A stretch of DNA of 64,000 nt from Neglectibacter sp. X58. Lineage in GTDB: Bacteria; Bacillota; Clostridia; Oscillospirales; Acutalibacteraceae. The translations under genes and the position numbers were made by a program. Below are positions 33,502 to 42,114 of this stretch, in pieces (the first letter of the stretch is position 1; each line of letters opens with the position of its first letter). The stretch is from contig NZ_QWEO01000001.1 in NCBI RefSeq assembly GCF_009936035.1, forward strand, positions 186,001 to 250,000, written 5' to 3'. The notes beneath the pieces are model-generated. The model was given only the letters and a program-made list of their open reading frames with translations. It did not search any database and was not told the origin of the DNA.

Positions 33502-34665
33502 ACACATGTAGTTTCGTTTCCCGGCCTGGGGCTGGAATTTACCGTAAACGAAGTGGCGCTCCCTCTGGGAGAGTGGCTTGGATTTGGCGATTATTCCATC
33601 CGCTGGTATGGCATTCTGATTGCCATCGGCTTTCTGCTGGGCATGGCCTATGCCGCCCGCAGCGCTAAAAAAATGAACATCGACACGTCCCGGCTGTTTG
33701 ACGCGGTAATTGTGGGGCTTATCGGCAGCGTCATCTGCGCCCGGCTGTATTATGTGATTTTTTACCCTGGGGATAAGTATATCAAGAACCCTATGGAGAT
33801 TTTTAAAATACATGACGGCGGCATCGCCCTGTATGGCTCGCTGATAGGCGCCCTGGTGTTCGGCGGGCTTACCGCCAAGTTGCGCAAGCTGCGGGTGCCA
33901 GCCGTGCTGGATGTGGCCTCCCTGGGCTTCCTGATTGGGCAGACGGTGGGGCGCTGGGGGAATTTCGTCAACCAGGAAGCCTTTGGAACCCCCACCATGC
34001 TCCCCTGGGGCATGGCAAGCGACAACACAGGGAACATTGCGGTACACCCTTGCTTTCTCTATGAATCCCTTTTGTGCCTTGCAGGGTTTATCATGCTCCA
34101 TTTCTTCACCAGAAAATGGCGGCGGTATGACGGGCAGACCTTCTTGCTGTACATCGTCTGGTATGGGGCGGTGCGGTTCTTCATTGAGGGCCTGCGTACC
34201 GACAGCTTAATGCTTCATATGGTAGAGCTGAGGGTGTCCCAGGTGGTGGCGGCTGGCTGCGTGGTGGTAGGGCTTATCCTGCTGTTCGTGTTCCGGCGCA
34301 AAACCAGCCTTTCTGGCTGCGGCAGCCCGGAGGTGATGGAGGCTGTGGGCCTGATAAAGCCGGAAATCGACCCGGCGCTGGAAAAGAGCACTATTTTTGG
34401 AGATCTGCCGGAGAAAGAGGAAAGCGTTCAGGAGGAAGAAGCTGAAGCAGAGAAAGAGGAAAAGCAGGAGGCGCTAGAAGACGGGGAGGAGAAGCCGGAA
34501 GAGCCAGAAGAACCGGAAGAGCCTGCAAAGGATGAAGGCATCAAAGAGGAAAAGGCCGGGGGAGAAGAAGCCTCCCAGGAGGGGGAGGCGGAAAAGCCGG
34601 AAGAAAAGCAAGATAAAAAAGGGAAAAAAGAGAAAAAATCCAGGAAAAAAAGTAAAGGCAAGTAG
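33499..34665 (+). CDS. lgt: prolipoprotein diacylglyceryl transferase with long charged tail
   Basis: 388 residues. Transfers diacylglycerol from phosphatidylglycerol to the lipobox Cys of prolipoproteins in the membrane. Seven hydrophobic helices; signatures 'RWYGILIAIGF', 'HDGGIALYGSLIGAL' and 'GRWGNFVNQEAFG' (Lgt motif), and a conserved Arg in 'RFFIEGLRTDS'. After about residue 285 comes a tail of about 100 residues made almost only of Glu, Lys, Pro and Ala, ending in a Lys-rich stretch, which Lgt does not need. The start overlaps a five-codon frame created by hairpin element B. It heads a run of metabolic genes (folD, dxs, tlyA, nadK, argR, recN). Confidence 0.95.
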   Translation: MTHVVSFPGLGLEFTVNEVALPLGEWLGFGDYSIRWYGILIAIGFLLGMAYAARSAKKMNIDTSRLFDAVIVGLIGSVICARLYYVIFYPGDKYIKNPMEIFKIHDGGIALYGSLIGALVFGGLTAKLRKLRVPAVLDVASLGFLIGQTVGRWGNFVNQEAFGTPTMLPWGMASDNTGNIAVHPCFLYESLLCLAGFIMLHFFTRKWRRYDGQTFLLYIVWYGAVRFFIEGLRTDSLMLHMVELRVSQVVAAGCVVVGLILLFVFRRKTSLSGCGSPEVMEAVGLIKPEIDPALEKSTIFGDLPEKEESVQEEEAEAEKEEKQEALEDGEEKPEEPEEPEEPAKDEGIKEEKAGGEEASQEGEAEKPEEKQDKKGKKEKKSRKKSKGK

Positions 34666-34679
34666 GGGAGGCTGGCTTT

Positions 34680-35537
34680 ATGGCAGTGCTTATTGACGGA
34701 AAGGCCGTATCGGCAAAGGTGAAGGCCCAGGTGGCCCAGGAAACAGAAGAACTGAAGGCAAAGGGCGTCTGCCCGGGGCTGGCTGTGGTCATTGTGGGGG
34801 ACGATCCTGCCTCCCGCATCTATGTGAACAACAAGAAGAAAGCCTGCGCCGCGGCGGGCATTTATTCTGAGGAACATGCCCTTCCTGGGGATACAACCCA
34901 GGAAGAACTGTTGGACTTGATTGACGCCCTGAATAAGCGGGAGGAAATCCATGGCATTTTAGTGCAGTCCCCTTTGCCAAAGGGCCTTGACGAGGCCGCT
35001 GTGGTGGAAAAAATCGACCCCCAAAAAGATGTGGACGCTTTCCACGCCTATAATGTGGGCAAGATTACGCAGGGGAAATATACCTTCCTGCCCTGCACCC
35101 CAGCCGGAGTTATTGAGCTTATCAAGTCCACAGGGGTGGACATCTGCGGCAAACAATGCGTGGTTATCGGGCGCAGCGACATTGTGGGCAAGCCCATGGC
35201 CATGCTGCTGCTCCATGAAAACGGCACAGTGACTGTCTGCCACAGCCGCACGAAGAACCTGGGAGAAATCTGCAAAAGCGCCGACATCCTGGTGTCTGCG
35301 GTGGGAAAGGCCCATTTTGTCACAGGGGACATGGTAAAGCCCGGGGCTGTGGTGATTGATGTGGGCATGAACCGGGATGAAAACGGGAAGCTTTGCGGGG
35401 ACGTGGAGTTTTCAGAGGCGGAGCCTGTGGCGGGATATATCACCCCGGTGCCAGGAGGCGTTGGCCCCATGACCATTGCCATGCTGCTGAAAAACACCCT
35501 CACAGCCGCCCGGCTGCAAAACCGTCTGGGGAGCTGA
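34680..35537 (+). CDS. folD: methylenetetrahydrofolate dehydrogenase/cyclohydrolase
   Basis: 285 residues. Bifunctional enzyme interconverting 5,10-methylene-THF and 10-formyl-THF using NADP. The active-site Lys lies in 'YVNNKKKACAAAG', followed by 'GILVQSPLPKGLD', the nucleotide-binding 'VIGRSDIVGKPMAMLL' and the C-terminal 'PVPGGVGPMTIAMLLKNT'. It begins 14 bp after lgt. Length and motifs are normal. Confidence 0.97.
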   Translation: MAVLIDGKAVSAKVKAQVAQETEELKAKGVCPGLAVVIVGDDPASRIYVNNKKKACAAAGIYSEEHALPGDTTQEELLDLIDALNKREEIHGILVQSPLPKGLDEAAVVEKIDPQKDVDAFHAYNVGKITQGKYTFLPCTPAGVIELIKSTGVDICGKQCVVIGRSDIVGKPMAMLLLHENGTVTVCHSRTKNLGEICKSADILVSAVGKAHFVTGDMVKPGAVVIDVGMNRDENGKLCGDVEFSEAEPVAGYITPVPGGVGPMTIAMLLKNTLTAARLQNRLGS

Positions 35538-35543
35538 AACGGG

Positions 35544-37430
35544 ATGGGGAAGTTACTGGAGGGAATCCGCTCGCCCCGGGACATTAAGAGCCTTGACCGG
35601 GAACAGCTTTCTGCCCTCTGCGAGGAAATGCGGGAGGTTATCATTGAAACCGTTTCCCATAACGGCGGGCATCTGGCCTCCAACCTGGGCGTGGTAGAGC
35701 TTACGGTTGCTCTGTGCCTTGCCTTTGACCCGCCAAAGGATTCCATTGTATGGGACGTGGGCCACCAAAGCTATGCCTATAAGCTGCTGACAGGCCGCTA
35801 TCCCCAGTTTTCCACCATCCGCCGAGAGGGGGGGCTTGCGGGATATCCCTGCCGGGAGGAAAGCGGATTTGATGCCTTCAGCAGCGGGCACAGCAGCACC
35901 TCCATTTCGGCGGCATTGGGGATATCGGAGGCAAATGCTGTACAGGGGAAGGACGGCTATGTGGCGGCGGTAATCGGGGACGGCGCCCTGACAGGGGGCC
36001 TTGCCTATGAGGGCCTGAATAACGCCGGGCGGCTCCACCGCAATTTTATCGTCATCTTAAACGACAACACCATGTCCATCTCCAAGAATGTAGGCTCCAT
36101 CGCCCGATACCTTACCTATATCCGCACAAAGCCTGGCTATATTAAAATTAAGCGGAACCTGGAAATTTCCTTTCAGCGGCTGCCTTTGCTGGGGAAACCG
36201 CTGGCTGCCCTTTTGCGGCACATGAAGGCCCGGATTAAAAAGTTTTTTTATAACCCCACCATTTTTGACGATTTAGGCTTTGCTTACTATGGCCCTTTTG
36301 ACGGGCACAATATCAAAGAGCTTACAGAAACCCTGGAAAGCGCCAAGCTTCTGCACAAGCCTGTGCTGCTCCATGTGCGCACCTATAAAGGGAAAGGGTA
36401 TCAGTATGCCGAGCAGGATCCGGGCATGTACCATGGGCTTTCCGGTTTTGATGTGGATACAGGGGACACAGGGGATAAATCCCAGAGCTTTTCAGACGCT
36501 TTTGGGGAGGCGCTGTGCCAGTTGGCGGAAGAGAATCCTTCCATCTGCGCTATAACAGCGGCTATGCAGTCTGGCACAGGGCTGAGCGGCTTCCGGGAAA
36601 GATTTAAAAACCGCTTTTACGATGTGGGCATTTCCGAGGGCCATGCCGCCACCTTTGCCGGGGGCCTGGCGGCAGGGGGGATGCTGCCGGTGTTTGCCGT
36701 CTATTCCAGTTTCCTGCAAAGGGCTTACGACCAGTTGATACACGACGTTTCCCTCCAGGGGGCCAAGGTGCTTTTAGCCATTGACCGGGCTGGCATTGTG
36801 GGAGAGGACGGCAAAACCCATCAGGGTGTGTTTGACGCGGCCTTTTTGCAGACTATCCCCCATGTAACGTTGTATTCCCCGGCATTTTTCTCGGAAATGC
36901 AGGCCCAGCTTGCGTTTCTCACGGAGAAGGGGGATGGGCTGTGCGCCATCCGATATCCCCGGGGGAAGGAACTGTACCGCCCCCCCTGTTTTAAAGATAC
37001 GGCAGAGCCTTTCTCCCTGTACGGGGAGGGGGATATCTGCATTGCCACCTACGGGCGGCTTTTCTCCTTTGCGGCGGAAGCCCGGGAGGGCCTTCTGAAG
37101 GGGGGGATTCCGGTGCGGCTTTTAAAGCTGAACCGCATTGTCCCCATAGACCCAGCGGCTGTACAGGCGGCTGCGGGCTGTTCCCAGGTTTTCTTCTTCG
37201 AGGAGGGCGTGAGGCAGGGAGGCATAGGGGAGCGCTTTGGCTTCCTTTTGCAGGAAAGAGGCTTTGCAGGGCGGTATTTCCTGCGGGCGCTGGACGATCC
37301 CTATATTCCCCACGCGCCCATGTTCCGGGCGCTGGAGGCCTTGGGGCTGAACGCCCAGGGCATGGCGGCGGTAGTTTTGAAGCATTGCGCAGAAAAGAAA
37401 GGGGCCGGTTCTTCTGAAAAAACGACTTGA
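35544..37430 (+). CDS. dxs: 1-deoxy-D-xylulose-5-phosphate synthase
   Basis: 628 residues. First step of the MEP isoprenoid pathway: pyruvate plus glyceraldehyde-3-phosphate to DXP with thiamine diphosphate. Visible features: 'HNGGHLASNLGVVELTVALC', the TPP/Mg motif 'IGDGALTGGLAYEGLNNAG', 'YYGPFDGHNI' and the transketolase central domain 'FYDVGISEGHAATFAGGLA'. The ATG is 6 bp after folD. The last 17 nt overlap the proposed start of tlyA. No other MEP gene is in the window. Confidence 0.97.
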   Translation: MGKLLEGIRSPRDIKSLDREQLSALCEEMREVIIETVSHNGGHLASNLGVVELTVALCLAFDPPKDSIVWDVGHQSYAYKLLTGRYPQFSTIRREGGLAGYPCREESGFDAFSSGHSSTSISAALGISEANAVQGKDGYVAAVIGDGALTGGLAYEGLNNAGRLHRNFIVILNDNTMSISKNVGSIARYLTYIRTKPGYIKIKRNLEISFQRLPLLGKPLAALLRHMKARIKKFFYNPTIFDDLGFAYYGPFDGHNIKELTETLESAKLLHKPVLLHVRTYKGKGYQYAEQDPGMYHGLSGFDVDTGDTGDKSQSFSDAFGEALCQLAEENPSICAITAAMQSGTGLSGFRERFKNRFYDVGISEGHAATFAGGLAAGGMLPVFAVYSSFLQRAYDQLIHDVSLQGAKVLLAIDRAGIVGEDGKTHQGVFDAAFLQTIPHVTLYSPAFFSEMQAQLAFLTEKGDGLCAIRYPRGKELYRPPCFKDTAEPFSLYGEGDICIATYGRLFSFAAEAREGLLKGGIPVRLLKLNRIVPIDPAAVQAAAGCSQVFFFEEGVRQGGIGERFGFLLQERGFAGRYFLRALDDPYIPHAPMFRALEALGLNAQGMAAVVLKHCAEKKGAGSSEKTT

Positions 37431-38220
37431 CCTGCTGGTGTATGAGCAAGGGGCGGCCCCAAGCCGGGAAAAGGCCAGGGGGCTGATTATGTCCGGGCTG
37501 GTGTATGTGGATAACCAGAAGGCGGACAAGCCCGGGGACATGTACCCGGAGGGCGCGAAAGTGGAGGTGCGGGGGAAGGGGCTTCCCTATGTAAGCCGGG
37601 GCGGGCTGAAGCTGGAAAAAGCCATGAAGGTTTTCTCCCTGGAGCTTTCAGATGCTGTGTGCATGGATGTAGGCGCTTCCACTGGGGGCTTTACCGACTG
37701 TATGCTGCAAAACGGCGCAAAGAAGGTGTATGCCATTGACGTGGGCTATGGGCAGCTTGCCTGGGGCCTGCGGCAGGATCCCCGTGTGGTGAACCTGGAG
37801 CGCACCAACGCCCGGTATCTCACAAAGGAGCAGGTGCCCGAGGCCATAGATTTTATGTCTGTGGACGTGTCCTTTATCTCCCTTTCCCTTATCCTGCCTG
37901 CTGTAAGGCCCCTGCTGGGGGAAGAGGGCAGGGCTGTCTGCCTGATTAAGCCCCAGTTTGAGGCGGGACGGGAAAAGGTGGGCAAAAAAGGCGTGGTGCG
38001 GGACAAGGCGGTACACCGGGAAGTGATTGAGAAGGCCCTGGGCTTTTCCCTGGAAAACGGTTTTTCTGTGAGGGGCCTGACGTATTCCCCTGTAAAAGGC
38101 CCAGAGGGGAACATTGAATACCTTGCCTACCTGCAAAAGGCGGAAAGACCCCGGCTGCTGGAAGGGGTGGGAAGCCCAAAAGACGTGGTGGAGGCATCCC
38201 ACCAGGAACTGGACAAATGA
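37414..38220 (+). CDS. tlyA: TlyA-family S4/FtsJ rRNA methyltransferase
   Basis: 268 residues from a proposed CTG start at 37414. An N-terminal S4 RNA-binding domain (KKRLDLLVYEQGAAPSREKA, RGLIMSGLVYV) is followed by a Rossmann methyltransferase with 'DVGASTGGFTDCML' (SAM site), 'VDVSFISL' and 'IKPQFEAGR'. TlyA proteins 2'-O-methylate rRNA; many clostridial homologues have unproven targets. There is no ATG, GTG or TTG ahead of the conserved KKRLDLLV segment; CTG 37414 has AAAGGGG 9 nt upstream. GTG 37438 would delete half of the first S4 helix. It overlaps dxs by 17 nt, suggesting coupling. Confidence 0.88.
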   Translation: MKKRLDLLVYEQGAAPSREKARGLIMSGLVYVDNQKADKPGDMYPEGAKVEVRGKGLPYVSRGGLKLEKAMKVFSLELSDAVCMDVGASTGGFTDCMLQNGAKKVYAIDVGYGQLAWGLRQDPRVVNLERTNARYLTKEQVPEAIDFMSVDVSFISLSLILPAVRPLLGEEGRAVCLIKPQFEAGREKVGKKGVVRDKAVHREVIEKALGFSLENGFSVRGLTYSPVKGPEGNIEYLAYLQKAERPRLLEGVGSPKDVVEASHQELDK

Positions 38221-38239
38221 ATGAAGGGGGGCGCATGAC

Positions 38240-39070
38240 GTGAGGATTGCCGTGATTCCCAATAGTTCCAGAGCGGAGGCAGAGCGCTGCACCCAGAAGG
38301 TTCTGGAGGTTTTAAAGGGCTGCGGCTGTGAAATCCTTTTAAAGCCCTATTGCTATCATGACGGCGGCTGCATGGAGGAAATGCTGGCAGACCCGGAACT
38401 GGCCCTGTGCGCCCTGATTCTGGCGGTGGGCGGGGACGGCACCATTATCCACGTGGCAAAGATTGCGGCGGCCCTGGATAAGCCCATCCTGGGCATAAAC
38501 GCTGGAAAGCTGGGGTTTACCGCTGTGGTGGAGCAGGAGGAGCTTTCCCTTCTGCCCCGGCTTCTGACAGGGTATCAGGAGGAAAAGCGGCTGATGCTCC
38601 AGGTGGAGGTGCAGGGGGAAAGAGGCAGGATTCTGCGCCACGCCTTAAACGACGCGGTGGTGTCGGCAGAGCTTGCGAAAATTATCGACTACCGTTTGGC
38701 CCTGGGGGACGGGGAAAGCTATAAATACCGGGCGGACGGCTTTATCGTTTCCACCCCCACCGGTTCCACAGCCTATTCCCTTTCAGCGGGAGGCCCGGTG
38801 GTAGACCCTTCTCTGGACAGCATTATCTATACCCCCATCTGCCCCCATTCCCTTTTTAACCGCAGCGTGCTCTTTGGGGCGGGCACCCGCCTGCAGGTGG
38901 AAATCCCGGAAAACCGCAGCCGGCTGTACCTGACCATTGACGGGGAGGGACCTGTGGAGCTGCGGGCTGGGGACAGGCTGGCTTTTTCCCAATCCCCCCG
39001 GCGGGCAAGATTTATCAAATTGACAAATAAAAATTTTTACGATATATTAAATCAAAAGCTGGTAAACTGA
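38240..39070 (+). CDS. nadK: NAD kinase
   Basis: 276 residues. Phosphorylates NAD to NADP. The family motif 'LAVGGDGTIIHVAK' holds the catalytic Asp; 'GINAGKLGFTA', 'ALNDAVVSA', 'YRADGFIVSTPTGSTAYSLSAGGP' and 'TIDGEG' are all present. GTG start at 38240, 19 bp after tlyA. The tlyA-nadK-argR-recN order is common in Clostridia. Confidence 0.96.
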   Translation: MRIAVIPNSSRAEAERCTQKVLEVLKGCGCEILLKPYCYHDGGCMEEMLADPELALCALILAVGGDGTIIHVAKIAAALDKPILGINAGKLGFTAVVEQEELSLLPRLLTGYQEEKRLMLQVEVQGERGRILRHALNDAVVSAELAKIIDYRLALGDGESYKYRADGFIVSTPTGSTAYSLSAGGPVVDPSLDSIIYTPICPHSLFNRSVLFGAGTRLQVEIPENRSRLYLTIDGEGPVELRAGDRLAFSQSPRRARFIKLTNKNFYDILNQKLVN

Positions 39071-39124
39071 GAACAGGGAGTTATCCCCAGACACCAAGGC
39101 GGTTTGCGCCAGAAAGGATCAGCC

Positions 39125-39577
39125 ATGAAAACCCGACGCCATGCCAAGATTTTAGAGCTAATCAAGGAGTACGACATTGAAACCCAGGACGAGCTGCTGC
39201 GCTACCTGCGGGAAGGGGGCTTTGACGTGACCCAGGCCACTGTCTCCCGGGACATTAAAGAGCTGCGGCTGGTGAAGGCCCTTTCCCACACAGGAAAATA
39301 CAAGTATTCTGTGGGCGGAGAGGCTTCCAATGACATGTCCTCGAAATTCTACTCCCTTTTTGCCGACTCCGTACTCTCTGTGGAGTCCGCCATGAACATG
39401 GTGGTGGTAAAATGCATGAATGGCATGGCCCAGGCAGTGTGCGCTTCCATGGACGCTATGCACTGGCAGGGCTTTCTGGGCACTTTGGCCGGAGAGGACA
39501 CCATCTTCATTGTGTGCCGCAGCGAGGCTGCCGCCCAGGAAACCCAGGAAGAATTTACAAAACTGATGAACAGGTGA
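39125..39577 (+). CDS. argR: arginine repressor ArgR/AhrC
   Basis: 150 residues. N-terminal winged helix ('KILELIKEYDIETQDELLRYLREGGFDVTQATVSRDIKELRLVK') and C-terminal hexamerisation and arginine-binding domain ('GTLAGEDTIFIVCR'). It represses arginine biosynthesis when arginine is bound. The start at 39125 has AAAGGA upstream; an in-frame GTG or ATG extension of seven residues is less likely. No arginine genes are adjacent; its place before recN is conserved in Firmicutes. Confidence 0.95.
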   Translation: MKTRRHAKILELIKEYDIETQDELLRYLREGGFDVTQATVSRDIKELRLVKALSHTGKYKYSVGGEASNDMSSKFYSLFADSVLSVESAMNMVVVKCMNGMAQAVCASMDAMHWQGFLGTLAGEDTIFIVCRSEAAAQETQEEFTKLMNR

Positions 39578-39583
39578 CGAACT

Positions 39584-41242
39584 ATGCTTGCGCAGCTTTT
39601 TATCAACAATATCGCGGTGATAGAGCGGGCCTCCATTGATTTGGAACGGGGCTTCACAGTGCTTACCGGTGAAACCGGTGCGGGCAAGTCCATTATCATC
39701 GACGCTATACACGCTGTATTGGGGGAGCGCACCTCCAGGGAGCTGGTGCGCACAGGCACCCAGGCCGCCTCTGTTTCCGCCCTCTTTACCGGGCTGGAGC
39801 CAGATGTGCTGGCAGCTTTGGGGGAGCTTTCTGTCCCGGAAGAGGAGGACGGCTCCCTGCTCATCCAGCGGGACATCCGGCTCTCTGGAAAATCCACCTG
39901 CAAGCTTAACGGCGCCCCTGCCACTGTCTCCATGCTCAAGAGAATAGCCCCCCGGCTTATCAGCATCCACGGGCAGCATGAAAGCTATGAGCTGCTTTCC
40001 CCAGAGGTTCACATGGATTATATTGACAGCTTTGCCCGGGTGGAAGAGCTGCGGGGCAGGTATCAGGCAAGCTACCGCAGGCTGCGGCAGCTTCAGGGGA
40101 AGCTGGAGGACTTTAACACTGACGAAGGGGAAAAAGCCCGGCAGCTTGACTTGCTGCGCTATCAGATTGACGAAATTGAAGCCGCGGATATCCGGCCTGG
40201 GGAGCAGGAGCGCCTTGCCCAGGAGCGGGAGGCTATCCGCAACAGCGAGAAAATCGCCGCCTCTGTGGAGCTTTCCAAAGCCCTTTTGAGCGGGGACGAG
40301 GACAGGGGAGGCGTGTTGTCCGATTTGGCCCAGGCAGCGGCTGAAATGGAAAAGGCGGCGTCTTTCCTGCCAGAGGCGCAGGAAGCGGCCCAGAAGCTGC
40401 GGGAGGCAAGCTATCTTTTAGAGGATGCGGACGCGGCCCTGCACAGCCTTGCAGTGGAGTTTGACCCCTCTGCCCTGGACGCTATAGAGGAGCGTTTGGA
40501 TTTGCTGTACCGGCTGGGGCTGAAGTATGGCGGCGGGGAGGAGAAAATCCTCCAGTATCTGGCAGACTGCCAGGAAAGGCTTCACGCCATAGAGTTTTCC
40601 GACGAGGAGCGGGAGAAGCTGGAAGCGGAATATGAGGAGGAAAAGAAGCGGGCCATCGCTTTGGCAAAGGAACTCTCCCAGAAACGCCAGGGCGCTTCTG
40701 GGAAGTTTACGGCGGCTGTAAAAAAGGAGCTGGCCTTTTTGAATATGCCTGGCATTGAGTTTGTGACGGAGATAGAGCGGGTGCCCCTGCACACAGGGGG
40801 GTGCGACAAGCTGCGGTTCCTGGTTTCTGCCAACAAGGGAGAGCCGGCAAAGCCTTTGTCGAAAATTGCTTCCGGAGGCGAGCTTTCCCGGATTATGCTG
40901 GCGGTGAAAACGGTGCTCTCCGGCATGGATAAAATTGACACCCTGATTTTTGACGAGGTGGACACAGGCATCAGCGGTGTGGCGGCAAACCGGGTGGGGG
41001 AGAAGCTGAAGCAGGTTTCCCATAATCGGCAGGTGTTATGCATCACCCATCTGGCCCAGATTGCCGCCATGGCTGATAACCATCTGTTTATCAGCAAGCA
41101 CACAGAAAAGGGCAGAACCTTTACAAAGGTGGAACCTTTAGACTTTGAAGGCCGCAAGCAGGAGGTGGCCCGGATTATTTCCGGGGACGCTGTGACAGAA
41201 TTACAACTGAAAATGGCGGAGGAAATGCTGCAAAGGCCTTGA
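39584..41242 (+). CDS. recN: DNA repair ATPase RecN
   Basis: 552 residues, SMC-like. Walker A 'GETGAGKSIIIDAI' near the N-terminus, a central coiled coil of about 300 residues, then the ABC signature 'IASGGELSRIMLAVKTVLS' and Walker B 'TLIFDEVDTGISG'. It acts in double-strand-break repair. It starts 7 bp after argR. The consensus promoter for the tyrS transcript begins inside its stop codon. Confidence 0.96.
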   Translation: MLAQLFINNIAVIERASIDLERGFTVLTGETGAGKSIIIDAIHAVLGERTSRELVRTGTQAASVSALFTGLEPDVLAALGELSVPEEEDGSLLIQRDIRLSGKSTCKLNGAPATVSMLKRIAPRLISIHGQHESYELLSPEVHMDYIDSFARVEELRGRYQASYRRLRQLQGKLEDFNTDEGEKARQLDLLRYQIDEIEAADIRPGEQERLAQEREAIRNSEKIAASVELSKALLSGDEDRGGVLSDLAQAAAEMEKAASFLPEAQEAAQKLREASYLLEDADAALHSLAVEFDPSALDAIEERLDLLYRLGLKYGGGEEKILQYLADCQERLHAIEFSDEEREKLEAEYEEEKKRAIALAKELSQKRQGASGKFTAAVKKELAFLNMPGIEFVTEIERVPLHTGGCDKLRFLVSANKGEPAKPLSKIASGGELSRIMLAVKTVLSGMDKIDTLIFDEVDTGISGVAANRVGEKLKQVSHNRQVLCITHLAQIAAMADNHLFISKHTEKGRTFTKVEPLDFEGRKQEVARIISGDAVTELQLKMAEEMLQRP

Positions 41243-41267
41243 CATTTGTAAAACCTCTGTGTATAAT
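41239..41267 (+). promoter_or_regulatory. consensus promoter of the T-box/tyrS transcript
   Basis: TTGACA (41239-41244), 17-bp spacer, TATAAT (41262-41267). The -35 overlaps the recN stop codon. Confidence 0.9.
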
Positions 41268-41274
41268 TACAAAC

Positions 41275-41610
41275 AATGGCAATGACGGAATAAAGGCAAT
41301 ACTGTATAATTTTAAGTGGTATATGGCGGAAGCAGGGAATTATGCGGTGTTGCCTAAAGTAAGCGCTGCTTTATATGGCAAAGAGAGCCTGCGGCTGGTG
41401 GAAGCAGGTGCATGGCAGCGGCTGAAAATACCTTCCCGAGCCGCTTCCCTGAACATGCAGTAGGGGGAGCCGTTTAGCAGGCGTTACACTGCAAGGGCAT
41501 GATAGTGCCTAAAGAGGCCGCAGGCTGGAAAGCTGCGGTAAACTGAGGTGGTACCGCGGTTATGTTTAATCGCCCTCTGGACGGGAATCCCCGTGCGGAG
41601 GGCTTTTTTG
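41275..41610 (+). promoter_or_regulatory. T-box leader, tyrosine-specific
   Basis: The stem I base starts near 41356 with AGTA; GCGCTGC pairs with GCAGCG below the specifier loop, where TGAAAA is followed by TAC (41429-41431), a Tyr codon. The T-box TGAGGTGGTACCGCGG is at 41544-41559, and the terminator GCCCTC.../GAGGGC-TTTTTT is at 41572-41610. Uncharged tRNA-Tyr would stabilise the antiterminator and allow transcription of the GNAT gene and tyrS. This accounts for the 390-bp gap after recN. Confidence 0.93.
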
Positions 41611-41634
41611 TTTCCTAAAGGAGGTGTGTAAGGC

Positions 41635-42114
41635 TTGATAACTTTACAGAAAGCCGGCATAGAAGATGCCAGAACCATCCATGCCATGCAGGTGCAGGCT
41701 TTCCAGGGCCTGCTGGAAAAATACCAGGATTACGCCACAAACCCGGCGGCGGAGCCTGTGGAGAAAATCCTGTGGCGGATGCGGGCAGAAGGCTCCTGCT
41801 ATTTCTTTATCCTGCGGGACAAAGAAGCTATAGGCGCCATACGGATTGTGGACAACGGCGCGAAGTGCAGGGTATCACCTGTCTATATCCTGCCCGAACA
41901 CCAGGGGATGGGATATGCCCAGCAGGCCATGCTGTTGGCTGAAAAGCTTTATCCCCAGGCCAGCCTGTGGGAGTTGGACACGATTCAGGAAGAACCCAGG
42001 CTTTGCCACCTGTACGAGAAGCTTGGCTACCGCAGGACGGGCCAGACAACACAAATACAGCCCGGCATGACCATTGTTTACTATGAAAAGACTATTATAA
42101 ATGCGAAAGGATGA
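41635..42114 (+). CDS. GNAT-family N-acetyltransferase
   Basis: 159 residues. The GNAT core is visible: 'KEAIGAIRIVDNGAKCRVSPVYILPEHQGMGYAQQAMLLAEKLYP' (motif A, Q/RxxGxG/A) and 'RLCHLYEKLGYRRTGQTTQI' (motif B). TTG start at 41635 with AAAGGAGGTG about 10 nt before it. It lies between a tyrosine T-box and tyrS and overlaps tyrS by 4 nt, so it is induced on tyrosine starvation. A substrate linked to tyrosine or its tRNA is possible but not shown by the sequence. Confidence 0.88.
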   Translation: MITLQKAGIEDARTIHAMQVQAFQGLLEKYQDYATNPAAEPVEKILWRMRAEGSCYFFILRDKEAIGAIRIVDNGAKCRVSPVYILPEHQGMGYAQQAMLLAEKLYPQASLWELDTIQEEPRLCHLYEKLGYRRTGQTTQIQPGMTIVYYEKTIINAKG

